Assembly (NCBI GenBank): GCA_020847975.1
Contig: JADLBD010000254.1
Coordinates: 1 to 32,874 of the forward strand
Reading direction: 5' to 3'
Length of the DNA: 32,874 nt
DNA from: Bryobacterales bacterium
GTDB taxonomy: Bacteria; Acidobacteriota; Terriglobia; Bryobacterales; Bryobacteraceae
Positions 7,721 to 15,845 of this stretch are shown here, in pieces. A model generated the notes under the pieces. The model was not told the DNA's origin. It was given only the letters and a program-made list of their open reading frames with translations, and ran no database searches. How positions within the stretch are numbered: the first letter of the stretch is position 1; each line of letters starts with the position of its first letter. The position numbers and the translations under genes were made by a program.

Positions 7721-8560
7721 CTAGACGCTGAGGACGGGGCACGGGGACTCGCGGACAATCTCATAGAGGCGCGACCAGAACTGGCCGAGTTTGCCCTGCG
7801 CATGGCCCCGGCCGACGATGAGGAGATCCGCGTAGCGCTCCTCAGCCTCCTGCCGGATCCGCGTTGCCGTGGGACCGGAGGCGACTGTAAGGTTAGCCTC
7901 AATGCCCGCTTCCGTCATCAATCGCTGCAGGCGCTTGTTGGCGGCCGCGATGAGTTGATCGCGGTATGGGGCGAAATCCACTTCCCAGGCGACCGGAGGG
8001 CTTTCGACGGCGTGGACAATCGCAAGCCGGACGTCAAAGGATTTGGCCACGGCCGCCGCTGCCTTCATCAGTTCGGCGGACTCATCCTCGTCGCTGACCG
8101 CACAGAGAATGGAACGATAGGGCAGGGGCGGGTGGCGGGAGGCGAGGGTTTCGGGAACGGCAGTCCAGACAGCGATGCTCGAATCATGCAGAATTTTTGC
8201 CGTCACGGAGCCAAGCAGAAGGCGGCGAACAGCGCCGGTTCCGCGCGAGGGCATCATCAGGAGATCCACGCCGTGACGGTGCACTACGCTGCTGATGACG
8301 TTGGCCGGTTCTCCCTGTGTCACCAGGGACTGGGGTTTCAGGTCAGGGAACCATTCCTCGCCAAACTGTCTGATGCGGCTTGCTTCGCGTTTGCAAGTCT
8401 CGCTTTCCACACCGGTCAGGTCCACTCCATAAACCTCGACCGCATGAACAAGGTACAGTTCGGCGGAGTAGTGGAGCGCCAGTTGCCGGACATGGGGGGC
8501 AACCATCCGGCAGGCCTCCGAGTAGTCGACGGGAAAAAGGATCCTTCGAAACGGTACCAT
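7721..8560 (-). CDS. Tandem universal stress protein (two UspA domains), second copy
   Basis: A 279-residue protein with two Usp domains. Domain 1 starts MVPFRRILFPVDYSEACR and carries SRGTGAVRRLLLGSVTAK, close to the nucleotide-binding motif though its first Gly is replaced. Domain 2 starts SILCAVSDEDESAELMKAA and ends IVGRGHAQGKLGQFWSRLYEIV, which lacks the canonical G-S pair. One or both sites may therefore not bind ATP in the usual way. The start at 8560 is set by a strong AAAGGAGG seven bases upstream; the frame stays open to 8638 but those residues do not look like Usp sequence. It probably works with the Usp gene three bases downstream. Confidence 0.92.
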   Translation of the reverse strand: MVPFRRILFPVDYSEACRMVAPHVRQLALHYSAELYLVHAVEVYGVDLTGVESETCKREASRIRQFGEEWFPDLKPQSLVTQGEPANVISSVVHRHGVDLLMMPSRGTGAVRRLLLGSVTAKILHDSSIAVWTAVPETLASRHPPLPYRSILCAVSDEDESAELMKAAAAVAKSFDVRLAIVHAVESPPVAWEVDFAPYRDQLIAAANKRLQRLMTEAGIEANLTVASGPTATRIRQEAEERYADLLIVGRGHAQGKLGQFWSRLYEIVRESPCPVLSV

Positions 8561-8566
8561 CCAAAT

Positions 8567-8574
8567 CCTCCTTT
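8567..8574 (-). promoter_or_regulatory. Strong RBS of the second tandem Usp gene
   Basis: Minus strand AAAGGAGG lies six to seven bases before ATG 8560. It decides the start against an upstream in-frame ATG at 8638. The 110-base gap here is one of the larger ones in the cluster and could hold an internal promoter. Confidence 0.6.
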
Positions 8575-8670
8575 CGTTTTCTGGACTCGCTCGCGCAACC
8601 AAGCCTCGCCGGCGGGTGAATGCGCGAGTCCCTTCCACTGCCGGGAGGCCGGCGGGCCCTGTGCGAGCCT

Positions 8671-9366
8671 TTAATGAGCCCCGGCGGCACGTTTAGCCTT
8701 CTGTGGACCCGGACTGCTCGAGGTAAGCGGCGCAATATGGGAGGTGAACCACTCATAGGCCAGCCGCGTGACCTCCTCGAGGGCGCCTGGTTCTTCGAAC
8801 AGGTGCGTAGCTCTGGGGACAACCACCAGGCTGCTTTCATCATTCAGTTTCTTGAGGGCGAGTTCATTCCACTCGAGTACGAGTTCGTCATAGCCCCCGA
8901 CGATCAGCAGGACGGGAGCGCGGACGTAGTGCAAAACGGGGATGGCCAAGTCGGGGCGGCCGCCGCGGGAGACGATGGCATAAACTCCGGGTTCCCCTTC
9001 CTCCGGTTTGGCCGCGGCCGCCAAAGCAGCCGCCGCACCGGTACTGGCGCCGAAATAGCCAATCGGCAGCGAGCGCGTATCGGCATCGCCGCGCGCCCAT
9101 TGGGTGGCTTCCACCAGCCGGTCAGCGAGGAGTGGGATGTCAAAACGCAAATCCTGCGTACGTTCCTCCTCTTCCGTGAGGAGATCCATCAGGAGGGTGG
9201 CCAATCCCTGGTTGACCAGTTGAAACGCCACAAGGCGGTTGCGCGGGCTGAAGCGGCTGCTGCCGCTGCCATGCGCGAAAATTACCAGAGCTTTCGCATC
9301 CGGCGGCAAAGTCAGATCTCCCGCCAACTGGTGCGGCGGAATACGAACACTTCGATGAGACGGCAT
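8671..9366 (-). CDS. Alpha/beta hydrolase, dienelactone-hydrolase-like
   Basis: A 231-residue protein with an alpha/beta-hydrolase layout. The oxyanion-region motif is VIFAHGSGSSRFSPRN (residues ~28-43). The nucleophile elbow is YFGASTGAAAA (Ser108), the acid is in VGGYDELV (Asp160) and the base is in RATHLFEEPG (His188). This pattern matches the dienelactone-hydrolase-like proteins often found beside phosphoribosyltransferases and UspA genes. The substrate is unknown. There is no signal peptide. It begins six bases after the phosphoribosyltransferase stop, so the two are probably translated from one message. The RBS is weak (AGGGG about 12 bases upstream). Confidence 0.88.
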   Translation of the reverse strand: MPSHRSVRIPPHQLAGDLTLPPDAKALVIFAHGSGSSRFSPRNRLVAFQLVNQGLATLLMDLLTEEEERTQDLRFDIPLLADRLVEATQWARGDADTRSLPIGYFGASTGAAAALAAAAKPEEGEPGVYAIVSRGGRPDLAIPVLHYVRAPVLLIVGGYDELVLEWNELALKKLNDESSLVVVPRATHLFEEPGALEEVTRLAYEWFTSHIAPLTSSSPGPQKAKRAAGAH

Positions 9367-9372
9367 GGGGGA

Positions 9373-10029
9373 TCACGCCCCTTTCGTTAAGGCCGGTTGG
9401 TGAGCAGTCTTGGCAAGCAGCGCTCTCACCTCGTCATCTTCGGTTTGCGGAAAGTTCAGGTACCACAGGCTGATGGCCGCGAACGGCTCAGGGGTCATCA
9501 GGCAAACCACTTCGTCGGCTTCCTTGCCTAGCCAGCGGATGGTCTGCGGAGGACCGACCGCCACGGCGACCACAAGATGCCGCACTTTTTGTTTCCGCAG
9601 AACAGACAGAGCCACTCCCATGGTAGCTCCGGTAGCGATCCCGTCGTCCACGACGATTACGGTCTGGCCGGCGAGCGTCAATGCAGGTTTGCCCTGGCGA
9701 TAGAGGGCGGAGCGGCGGCGCAGTTCAGCCTCTTCGGCCGCGACTTCGGCTTCCACTTCCTGGGGCGTTACGCCCAAGTCGTCAATCACGTCCTGGTTAA
9801 GGAATTGGGCTCCTTCAGCGATAGCGCCGATAGCGAGTTCCGGTTGCATGGGTGCGCCCAGTTTTCTGACCACCAGGACATCAAGAGGCAGATGCAATGC
9901 CTTGGCGATCTCCGCGCCCACCACCACCCCGCCTCTCGGCAGGGCCAGCACAATGCAATCGGGTGCGTCCTTGTATTGCGTCAGTAGCCCGGCCAGCAGG
10001 CGGCCGGCTTCGGTTCTGTCCTTTAACAT
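9373..10029 (-). CDS. Phosphoribosyltransferase family protein
   Basis: A 218-residue type I PRTase-like protein. The PRPP-binding loop is VIVVDDGIATGATM (residues ~124-137). The N-terminal part has LALPRGGVVVGAEIAKAL and LDVLVVRKLGAP, both typical of this stress-associated subfamily, which often starts 'M(F/L)xDRxxAGRxLA'. That start pattern and GGTGG at proper distance favour ATG 10029 over 10035 or 10056. The physiological substrate of this subfamily is not established to my knowledge. It forms a pair with the downstream alpha/beta hydrolase six bases away; the same pair is common in stress islands of other bacteria. Confidence 0.9.
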   Translation of the reverse strand: MLKDRTEAGRLLAGLLTQYKDAPDCIVLALPRGGVVVGAEIAKALHLPLDVLVVRKLGAPMQPELAIGAIAEGAQFLNQDVIDDLGVTPQEVEAEVAAEEAELRRRSALYRQGKPALTLAGQTVIVVDDGIATGATMGVALSVLRKQKVRHLVVAVAVGPPQTIRWLGKEADEVVCLMTPEPFAAISLWYLNFPQTEDDEVRALLAKTAHQPALTKGA

Positions 10030-10086
10030 GCGCATACCCACCTTGATGAGTAGCACGCCAATGACCGAATGGGGAGGGGATGCCGG

Positions 10087-10524
10087 CTAGCAGTGAGCGA
10101 TGGCCACCGCGAGGCGGGGTTCGTAGACCGGGGCGGCCGGCTTCTGTGCTTCCATCCCGGCGAGATGGAGCACTCGCAGAAGTTCGCCTTCCGGCAAAGG
10201 CTTTGGGAGCAGATCATAGCCGCCAAGGTCGAGGACACGCAGCCACAGCAATTCGTTGGCAAGGCCATCGACAACGATGACCGGGGGCGGAGGGGTCATC
10301 ATTTCCGCGCGCCAGAGAATTTCTTTCCAGGTCTTGCCGTCAGGAAGCTGATATTCGGAAAGGATCACCTGTATCTGCTGGGCCGCGAGGATGCGCAGCG
10401 CCTCTTCAAATGTGGTGGCAATGAGGCATCGCCAGTCAGTGAATTGCAGGATCCTCCTAAGAGCGAGGTGATCCTGGGGATCGGGAAGGATTGCCAGCAG
10501 CGCCGGCTGGTAAAACGCACTCAT
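10087..10524 (-). CDS. Degenerate receiver-domain (pseudo-receiver) protein
   Basis: A 145-residue protein with a receiver-like fold and no output domain: LLAILPDPQDHLALRRIL, then VILSEYQLPDGKTW, PPVIVVDG and GGYDLLPKPLPEGELLRV. In an active receiver the position in 'VILSE' would be the phospho-accepting Asp. Here it is Glu57, and the switch Thr/Ser is Asp (VVDG). The conserved Lys is kept (Lys108, PKP). It is probably phosphorylation-independent, or locked by a phosphate-mimicking Glu. The start at 10524 is set by GGAGG seven bases upstream. It lies between the two-component pair and the stress enzymes, so it may modulate that pathway; this is inference. Confidence 0.8.
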   Translation of the reverse strand: MSAFYQPALLAILPDPQDHLALRRILQFTDWRCLIATTFEEALRILAAQQIQVILSEYQLPDGKTWKEILWRAEMMTPPPPVIVVDGLANELLWLRVLDLGGYDLLPKPLPEGELLRVLHLAGMEAQKPAAPVYEPRLAVAIAHC

Positions 10525-10529
10525 CCGTG

Positions 10530-10534
10530 CCTCC
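10530..10534 (-). promoter_or_regulatory. RBS that fixes the pseudo-receiver start
   Basis: Minus strand GGAGG lies about five to seven bases before ATG 10524. The frame is open upstream to 10662, but that extension does not look like receiver sequence. Confidence 0.55.
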
Positions 10535-10672
10535 AAGTCCCTATCCAGCAACGCGAATCCAGTTTTCCGCGGCAGGGTAGGAAAACCATCGAACTCAGGG
10601 TAACAGGACGCGACAATTTTGAGTACTCGGAGTATTACTAGGTGTGCCGGTAGTAGTCTCACCGGGGCAAGA

Positions 10673-11305
10673 TCAGGTTACAATCCGATGTTTCAGGGCG
10701 TATTGGACCAGCTCGGCGCTGGTGCGAATGTTCAACTCTTCCATCAGCCGGTATTTGTGGAACTCCACCGTGCGCGGGGAAATATTCAAAATGTGCGCAA
10801 TTTCCTTGATGGTATGTCCTTCGGCAAAGAGTTGAAGCACTTCCTGCTGGCGGCCGGTAGGCGCGGTTTTCGGGGCGTGCCCGGTTTTCGCGGACGGCGG
10901 GTGCAGTTCTATCTCATGCAGCACCGGCGGCACATACGTCTTTCCGGCGAGGACTTCTCCGACGGCGGACAGCAGTTCCTTGCCGGCGGAACTCTTGATG
11001 ACGTAACCGTCCGCTCCGGATTGGAAAGCGTCAGCGGCATAAGCAACTTCATCATGCATGGTGAGAAAGATGATTTTCGTTTTGGGAAGCAGTTTCTTGA
11101 TCTGCCGGGCGGCCTCGAGGCCGTTGAGAAGGGGCATGGAGATGTCGGCGATAATGAGATCCGGCCGCAGGGCCTCGGCCTGTTTGATGAGTTCGCGCCC
11201 ATTTTCCACGATCCCCGCAATCTCGAAGTCTGATTCGAGCATCCGGCGCAAGCCTTCCGTAACTACCGGATGATCATCGGCCAGGAGAACCCTTTTCCGC
11301 GTCAT
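10673..11305 (-). CDS. NarL/FixJ-type response regulator
   Basis: A 210-residue regulator. The receiver domain (residues 1-120) has the acidic pair Asp10-Asp11 (LLADDHPVV), the phospho-acceptor Asp54 (LIIADISMPLLNG), Thr82 (FLTMHDE) and Lys104 (YVIKSS). The LuxR-type helix-turn-helix covers ~145-205: PTGRQQEVLQLFAEGHTIKEIAHILNISPRTVEFHKYRLMEEL. Its start overlaps the stop of the large CheB-CheR-kinase by four bases, so the kinase is almost surely its partner. Family knowledge says such regulators activate transcription as phosphorylated dimers. A likely target is the stress operon it belongs to and the nearby CBS/Hsp20 group, but no binding site was identified. Confidence 0.95.
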   Translation of the reverse strand: MTRKRVLLADDHPVVTEGLRRMLESDFEIAGIVENGRELIKQAEALRPDLIIADISMPLLNGLEAARQIKKLLPKTKIIFLTMHDEVAYAADAFQSGADGYVIKSSAGKELLSAVGEVLAGKTYVPPVLHEIELHPPSAKTGHAPKTAPTGRQQEVLQLFAEGHTIKEIAHILNISPRTVEFHKYRLMEELNIRTSAELVQYALKHRIVT

Positions 11306-14300
11306 GACTTATTCTCCCCCAGCGGTACGCGTGCTTCCACGCGGGTGCCTTTTCCCGGCTCTGACCAGATGGAAAGCCTGCCGTCGACGGTACGGACACG
11401 TTCCTCCATGCTGATCAGCCCAAGACCGCCTTTGTCCCTTACCTGGAGAAGATCAAATCCATCGCCGAAATCCGTAACTTCGAGGACTATCTCTTCTCCA
11501 TTGCATGAAAGGATGACCTCCACCGACTTCGCGCCGGCGTGTTTGCCGATGTTGTAAAGGCTTTCCTGAAGCACGCGGTAAAGGCATAGGGCGGTATCGG
11601 CGGGGATAGACTCCGGGAGGTTCGCTGCCTGGAAATTTACCGGGATTCCATGATGCTTGGAAAACACGCGGCAATCGTTGCCCGCGGCTTTGGCCAATCC
11701 AAGATCGTACAGAATGGAGGGGTGAAGCTGCCGGGATAAGAGTTGCATCTGTTGCGCAACCTCTCCCACAATATCCCCCAGTTCACTCAGCGTGTGCCGC
11801 AACTTGTCTGTTGGCGGGGGATTGGCGGCGAGTGCGGAGACCTGCATACTCAGCGCCGCCATCTTTTGACTGAGCACATCATGCAGTTCGCGGGCAATAT
11901 GTTTCCGTTCCGATTCGTGGGCGTTGATCAGCCGGGAGGTGAGCGCCCGCAACTGTCTGCTGTATCGAGCCATGGCCGCTATGTTCACAACGCGCTCGGT
12001 GATGTCGGAAACGAAGGCGACAGCCACGAGGCCGCGGCTTGTATCGATGCTGCTCAGGCTCACTTCGAGGGGAAAGACCGAGCCGTCTTTCCGCAGGCCT
12101 TGCAGTTCAATACCTCTGCGCCCCATTGGCCTTTTTGACGGATTCTCGATGTATTGGCGGCGATAAGAGACGTGCGAGGACCGGAGCGGCTCCGGAATGA
12201 GAATTTCCACCTGTTGGCCGATGAGTTCGTCGATGTAGTGGCCGAACATGGCCTCGGTGGCGGGGTTCGCGGAGCGAATCCTGCCTTCCACGTCCACTGT
12301 GAGAATGGACTGCGCGGACGATTCCAGGATTCCCTTCAGACTGGCTTCACTTTCGCGAAGTGATTCCAAAGCCGCGCGAGCCTCGGTAATATCTCGCAGT
12401 CCGAGCAGGATCAGACCGGTTGCCTTTTCGTTGCGTCGAATTTCGCGCGCGGTGATGAGGAAATACCGTTCCTGATTCGAGGTCTTATAGACCACCTCAT
12501 GGTCCTTGACCATTCCCTGGGAGGGAAGGATGTTCTCGATGAGATTGCGAAACTGGGGCAGGTTCCACTGCCCGCCCGCCAGTTGGAAGACCGAGAGCCC
12601 GGCGACGGAGGCGGGAGTGGTGGAAAAGGCGGAATGGAATAGCTCGTTCGCCGTGAGCACGCGGAGGTTCGAATCGAGAACCAGAAACGGCTCGGGAACG
12701 GTTTGCACGATCGCCTCAGCATATTCCCTGGCATGCTGGACTTCGACCAGACTCCGTTTGATAACGTCAATATCGAGCAGGGCAATCAGAACTCCGTCGA
12801 TTTTGTTGTCGCCGGTTTTGTATGGCCGCATGCGGAGCGTATACCAGCGTCCTTGCTGGTCCTGAACTTCGCGCTCGATAATCGCAAAATGATCGATTAC
12901 CTCATTCAGCAGGCTCGGTAGATCCGGAACATTCACGGTCGAGGCAATCTGGCTGAAGGGACGTCCCACGTCGGCCGGGATGAGGTTCAATACGGTCCCC
13001 GCCATTGGGGTGAAGCGGCGGATCCGCAAATCGGAGCCAAGAATCAGCACCGGGATATTGGCGCCGACGAGCAGGTTGCTCAGATCGTTGGCCAACTGCC
13101 CCAATTCGGCGTTTCGGTTCTGCAACTCCTCATTGAGCGTCGTCAACTCCTCGTTCGTGGATTGGAGCTCCTCTTTGGCGGTCTCGAGTTCCTCATTGGT
13201 GCTTTGCAACTCCTCATTGCTCGAGAGCACCTCCTCGTTGGCCGACTTCAACTCTTCCGTGGTTGTTTCCTGATCCTCGACCACGGAACGCAGGTATTCG
13301 CGCGTGGATTCGAGTTCCTTCTCGAGCGAAATCAGCTTTTGCTGGAGCGCCTTTTCCACCCTTCCCTTGGCGGGGGTCTTCGAGAGTTCCAACCCGGCGG
13401 GTTCCCCGGTTACGCCAGGCTGGAAGGCGACGAGAAAATCCAGGGCATCCGCTTTCCTTCCCCTGAGCGGAGCAACATGAACAAAGACTGGTTTGACGCC
13501 GCCATTGATTTTGACGGGGATAGGGCCGGCGGAAGCGGGCTTGCCGCGTTTTTTCACGCGCATCAGGGCGGAACGCAGGTCCAGCAGCAAGTCGGGCCGA
13601 AGCATGCGCAAGAGGTGAAAACTCGGCTCGCCGGTCGCCGGCGAAAGAAAGGGGCTCGTGTCGCCTTGAAAATGAATGATCTGGTAATTCTGGTCCACAA
13701 CGACAGCGGCGGGAGAGAAGGACTCGAGGATGATCTTCTCGGCCGCTCTTCTCAGATTGAATTCGGCGGGGGCGCCTGCGGTTGAGGCGGCGGCATGATG
13801 GGGGGATTCCTGGACCGCGGAACTGAGGAAGAGGCGCGGGGAGGCTACCGGCTGGCGCGAAAAAATCTTGTGCTTCTTGTCTTCTATCGCAAACAGGTCG
13901 CTGAGGCCGCTGAGAGACTCGGATTCCCCCAGAAAGAGGTAGCCCGAGGGACGCAGGGCGTAATGAAAAGCCTCGACAATCTTCTTTTGCAGCGCAACTC
14001 CGAGATAGATCAGAACGTTACGGCAACTGATGAGATCGAGTTTGGAAAAAGGCGGATCCTTTGTGAGATCGTGGCGGGCAAAGACGCACAGGTCGCGAAT
14101 CGGTTTGATTACCCGATACCCACCGTCCGAGGAGGTGAAGAAGCGCCGCAGTCTTTCCGGGCTGACTTTGGCGAGGCTGGGTTCTCTGTAGAATCCCGCG
14201 CGGGCTTCCTCGATAGCCCGCTCACTGATGTCCGTGCCGAAGATCTGGACACTCAATTTGCTTTCCTGCGGCAGAGCTTCCATCAACAGAATGGCGATGG

Positions 14301-15357
14301 AATAGACTTCCTCGCCGCTCGAGCAGCCGGGAACCCACATGCGAACTGGTTCGCCGGGCGGCTTGCGGGACGGAATCCTGGATAACACTTTCGACTGCAA
14401 AGCCTGGAACGATTCCTCGTCGCGGAAGAAACTCGTGACGTGGATCAGTATGTCCTGGTAGAGGGCGTGCAATTCTTCCGGCGTTTTGGCTAGCAAGCCG
14501 GCGTACTTGTCCATGTCCTCCATCCGTTTGACTACCATGCGGCGAGCGATCCGGCGGCGGATGGTGGTTGGTTTGTAGTCGAGGAAGTTTACGCCGGTAG
14601 CCTTGCGCAATAACCGGCAGATGTCTTCAAAGCCTCCTGCCTTTCTTCCGGCCGGTTCCGTCTCTTCGCGGTCTACACGGCGTGCGATGTCGATGTAATT
14701 CCCCTGGCCGATGTGCACCAACTCTTCGGCGATGCGTTCCGGAGGGAGGATGAAATCCACACAGCCGGCAGCCACCGCGCTGAGCGGCATGCCGGAGTGC
14801 CGCGCAGATTTTTCATCCTGGGCGAACGTGATGCCGCCCACCTCTTTAATGGCCTTGAGACCCAGCGTGCCATCCGAGGCGATACCCGACAGCACCACCC
14901 CGATGGCGGCGCTTTTCTGATCCTCGGCCAGGGATGTGAGGAAGACGTCGATCGGGAGATGGATTCCCTTGGAGGTCTTACGTTTCGAAAGCTTCAGAAC
15001 GCCGCCGTGGATGGTGATATCGGCATCGGGAGGCGCCACGTAGACATGATCCGGCTGCACGGTCATCCCGCCCGTTACCTCATCCACGGGCAGGCTGGTT
15101 GTCTTTCCCAGAATCCTGCTCAGCATGCTCTCGTGCGTGGGGTCCATGTGTTGCACCAGGACGAAGGCCATGCCAGTGCCGGGGGGCAAAGCCTTGAGGA
15201 AGGCGGTGAAGGCCTCGAGCCCGCCGGCGGAGGCGCCAATGCCAACGATGGGGAATGGCGTATCTCCCGGAGAATCGGCCCGCGGGGCTGATGGGATTGG
15301 CGCCGGATGGGTGGATACCGGTTCAGGGGGTTTTTTCCTGCGACGCAAAGCAGCCAT
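11302..15357 (-). CDS. CheB-CheR-PAS-histidine kinase fusion
   Basis: A 1351-residue multidomain protein. Residues ~35-225 are a CheB methylesterase domain with the triad Ser43 (GASAGG), His70 (VQHMDP) and Asp162 (GIASDGTLG). Residues ~245-500 are a CheR methyltransferase domain (RLLRKATGVNFLDYKPTTIRRRI, VPGCSSGEEVYSIAILL, LDLISCRNVLIYL). A long coiled coil of repeated 'STNEEL'-type units follows at ~660-740, then three PAS-like domains. The C-terminus has a HisKA_3 dimer domain with phospho-acceptor His1159 (ARELHDVL) and an HATPase with DFGDGF (~1296) and GGLGL. No transmembrane helix is seen, so it is cytoplasmic. It probably senses redox or small ligands through PAS and phosphorylates the adjacent NarL-type regulator (4-base overlap). 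No chemoreceptor genes lie nearby. Confidence 0.95.
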   Translation of the reverse strand: MAALRRRKKPPEPVSTHPAPIPSAPRADSPGDTPFPIVGIGASAGGLEAFTAFLKALPPGTGMAFVLVQHMDPTHESMLSRILGKTTSLPVDEVTGGMTVQPDHVYVAPPDADITIHGGVLKLSKRKTSKGIHLPIDVFLTSLAEDQKSAAIGVVLSGIASDGTLGLKAIKEVGGITFAQDEKSARHSGMPLSAVAAGCVDFILPPERIAEELVHIGQGNYIDIARRVDREETEPAGRKAGGFEDICRLLRKATGVNFLDYKPTTIRRRIARRMVVKRMEDMDKYAGLLAKTPEELHALYQDILIHVTSFFRDEESFQALQSKVLSRIPSRKPPGEPVRMWVPGCSSGEEVYSIAILLMEALPQESKLSVQIFGTDISERAIEEARAGFYREPSLAKVSPERLRRFFTSSDGGYRVIKPIRDLCVFARHDLTKDPPFSKLDLISCRNVLIYLGVALQKKIVEAFHYALRPSGYLFLGESESLSGLSDLFAIEDKKHKIFSRQPVASPRLFLSSAVQESPHHAAASTAGAPAEFNLRRAAEKIILESFSPAAVVVDQNYQIIHFQGDTSPFLSPATGEPSFHLLRMLRPDLLLDLRSALMRVKKRGKPASAGPIPVKINGGVKPVFVHVAPLRGRKADALDFLVAFQPGVTGEPAGLELSKTPAKGRVEKALQQKLISLEKELESTREYLRSVVEDQETTTEELKSANEEVLSSNEELQSTNEELETAKEELQSTNEELTTLNEELQNRNAELGQLANDLSNLLVGANIPVLILGSDLRIRRFTPMAGTVLNLIPADVGRPFSQIASTVNVPDLPSLLNEVIDHFAIIEREVQDQQGRWYTLRMRPYKTGDNKIDGVLIALLDIDVIKRSLVEVQHAREYAEAIVQTVPEPFLVLDSNLRVLTANELFHSAFSTTPASVAGLSVFQLAGGQWNLPQFRNLIENILPSQGMVKDHEVVYKTSNQERYFLITAREIRRNEKATGLILLGLRDITEARAALESLRESEASLKGILESSAQSILTVDVEGRIRSANPATEAMFGHYIDELIGQQVEILIPEPLRSSHVSYRRQYIENPSKRPMGRRGIELQGLRKDGSVFPLEVSLSSIDTSRGLVAVAFVSDITERVVNIAAMARYSRQLRALTSRLINAHESERKHIARELHDVLSQKMAALSMQVSALAANPPPTDKLRHTLSELGDIVGEVAQQMQLLSRQLHPSILYDLGLAKAAGNDCRVFSKHHGIPVNFQAANLPESIPADTALCLYRVLQESLYNIGKHAGAKSVEVILSCNGEEIVLEVTDFGDGFDLLQVRDKGGLGLISMEERVRTVDGRLSIWSEPGKGTRVEARVPLGENKS

Positions 15358-15435
15358 TGAGAACTCGATGCTGAAGATAACAGAAAAGTGCTGGAAGTAA
15401 AAGTCTCGCCGGGCTATGGTGCTGTCGGGCGAAAG

Positions 15436-15659
15436 CTAGCCGCCAGCAAACTTCTTGTTCTTCAGGAATCCGTCCGTGTCCCCGTGAGATCGACCGCATG
15501 ATCAGTACCTATCTGAAGGGCCTCTTTGAGTCCGGAGGCGGTTGTAGCTTCCTTTGGATCATTTCGATTGCCAAGCCGCTCCATAATCTTGCCTACCGGG
15601 AACTCAGCCGGCACGCATGACATCAGGGCAAGCGCCGCTGGGCCAGCTTCATGCCACAT
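15436..15659 (-). pseudogene. Frameshifted N-terminal remnant of a DUF4197-like protein
   Basis: A minus-strand frame from 15659 gives PAALALMSCVPAEFPVGKIMERLG and then SGLKEALQIGTDHAVDLTG. The latter resembles the conserved start of DUF4197 proteins ('GLKEAL.VGT..AV.LTG..DG(F/Y)'). The next expected residues, TDGFLKNKKF, appear only after a one-base shift and then hit a stop at 15436. The rest of the family length (~200 residues) is missing. This is most likely a broken fragment. The assignment rests on my memory of the family motif and not on a search. Confidence 0.5.
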
Positions 15660-15845
15660 AGCAATGTTGTGAGAGCAGTTTCGGGACCATACCGGAGAGC
15701 CTGAGATCCAGCGACAACAGCGCTCTGCCGGGGTTCCTGTGCGTTCGTTAATCCTGGTAGTTTTCCCAGTGTTTTCGCGGGTGAGATGCTGGTAGCGTCA
15801 TGGTATAGGCGATCAATTTCCGTCGCCGGAAATGGTGGATAAGTC

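Noticed and set aside
7703..8674. 323-codon open frame on the plus strand
   Set aside because: Antisense to the second tandem Usp gene; a GC-rich shadow frame with no motif.
13110..13290. Run of short DNA repeats (ctcctcattg-like units)
   Set aside because: These encode the repeated NEEL/STNEEL heptads of the coiled coil normally present in CheB-CheR-PAS fusions, so they are not a separate DNA repeat element.
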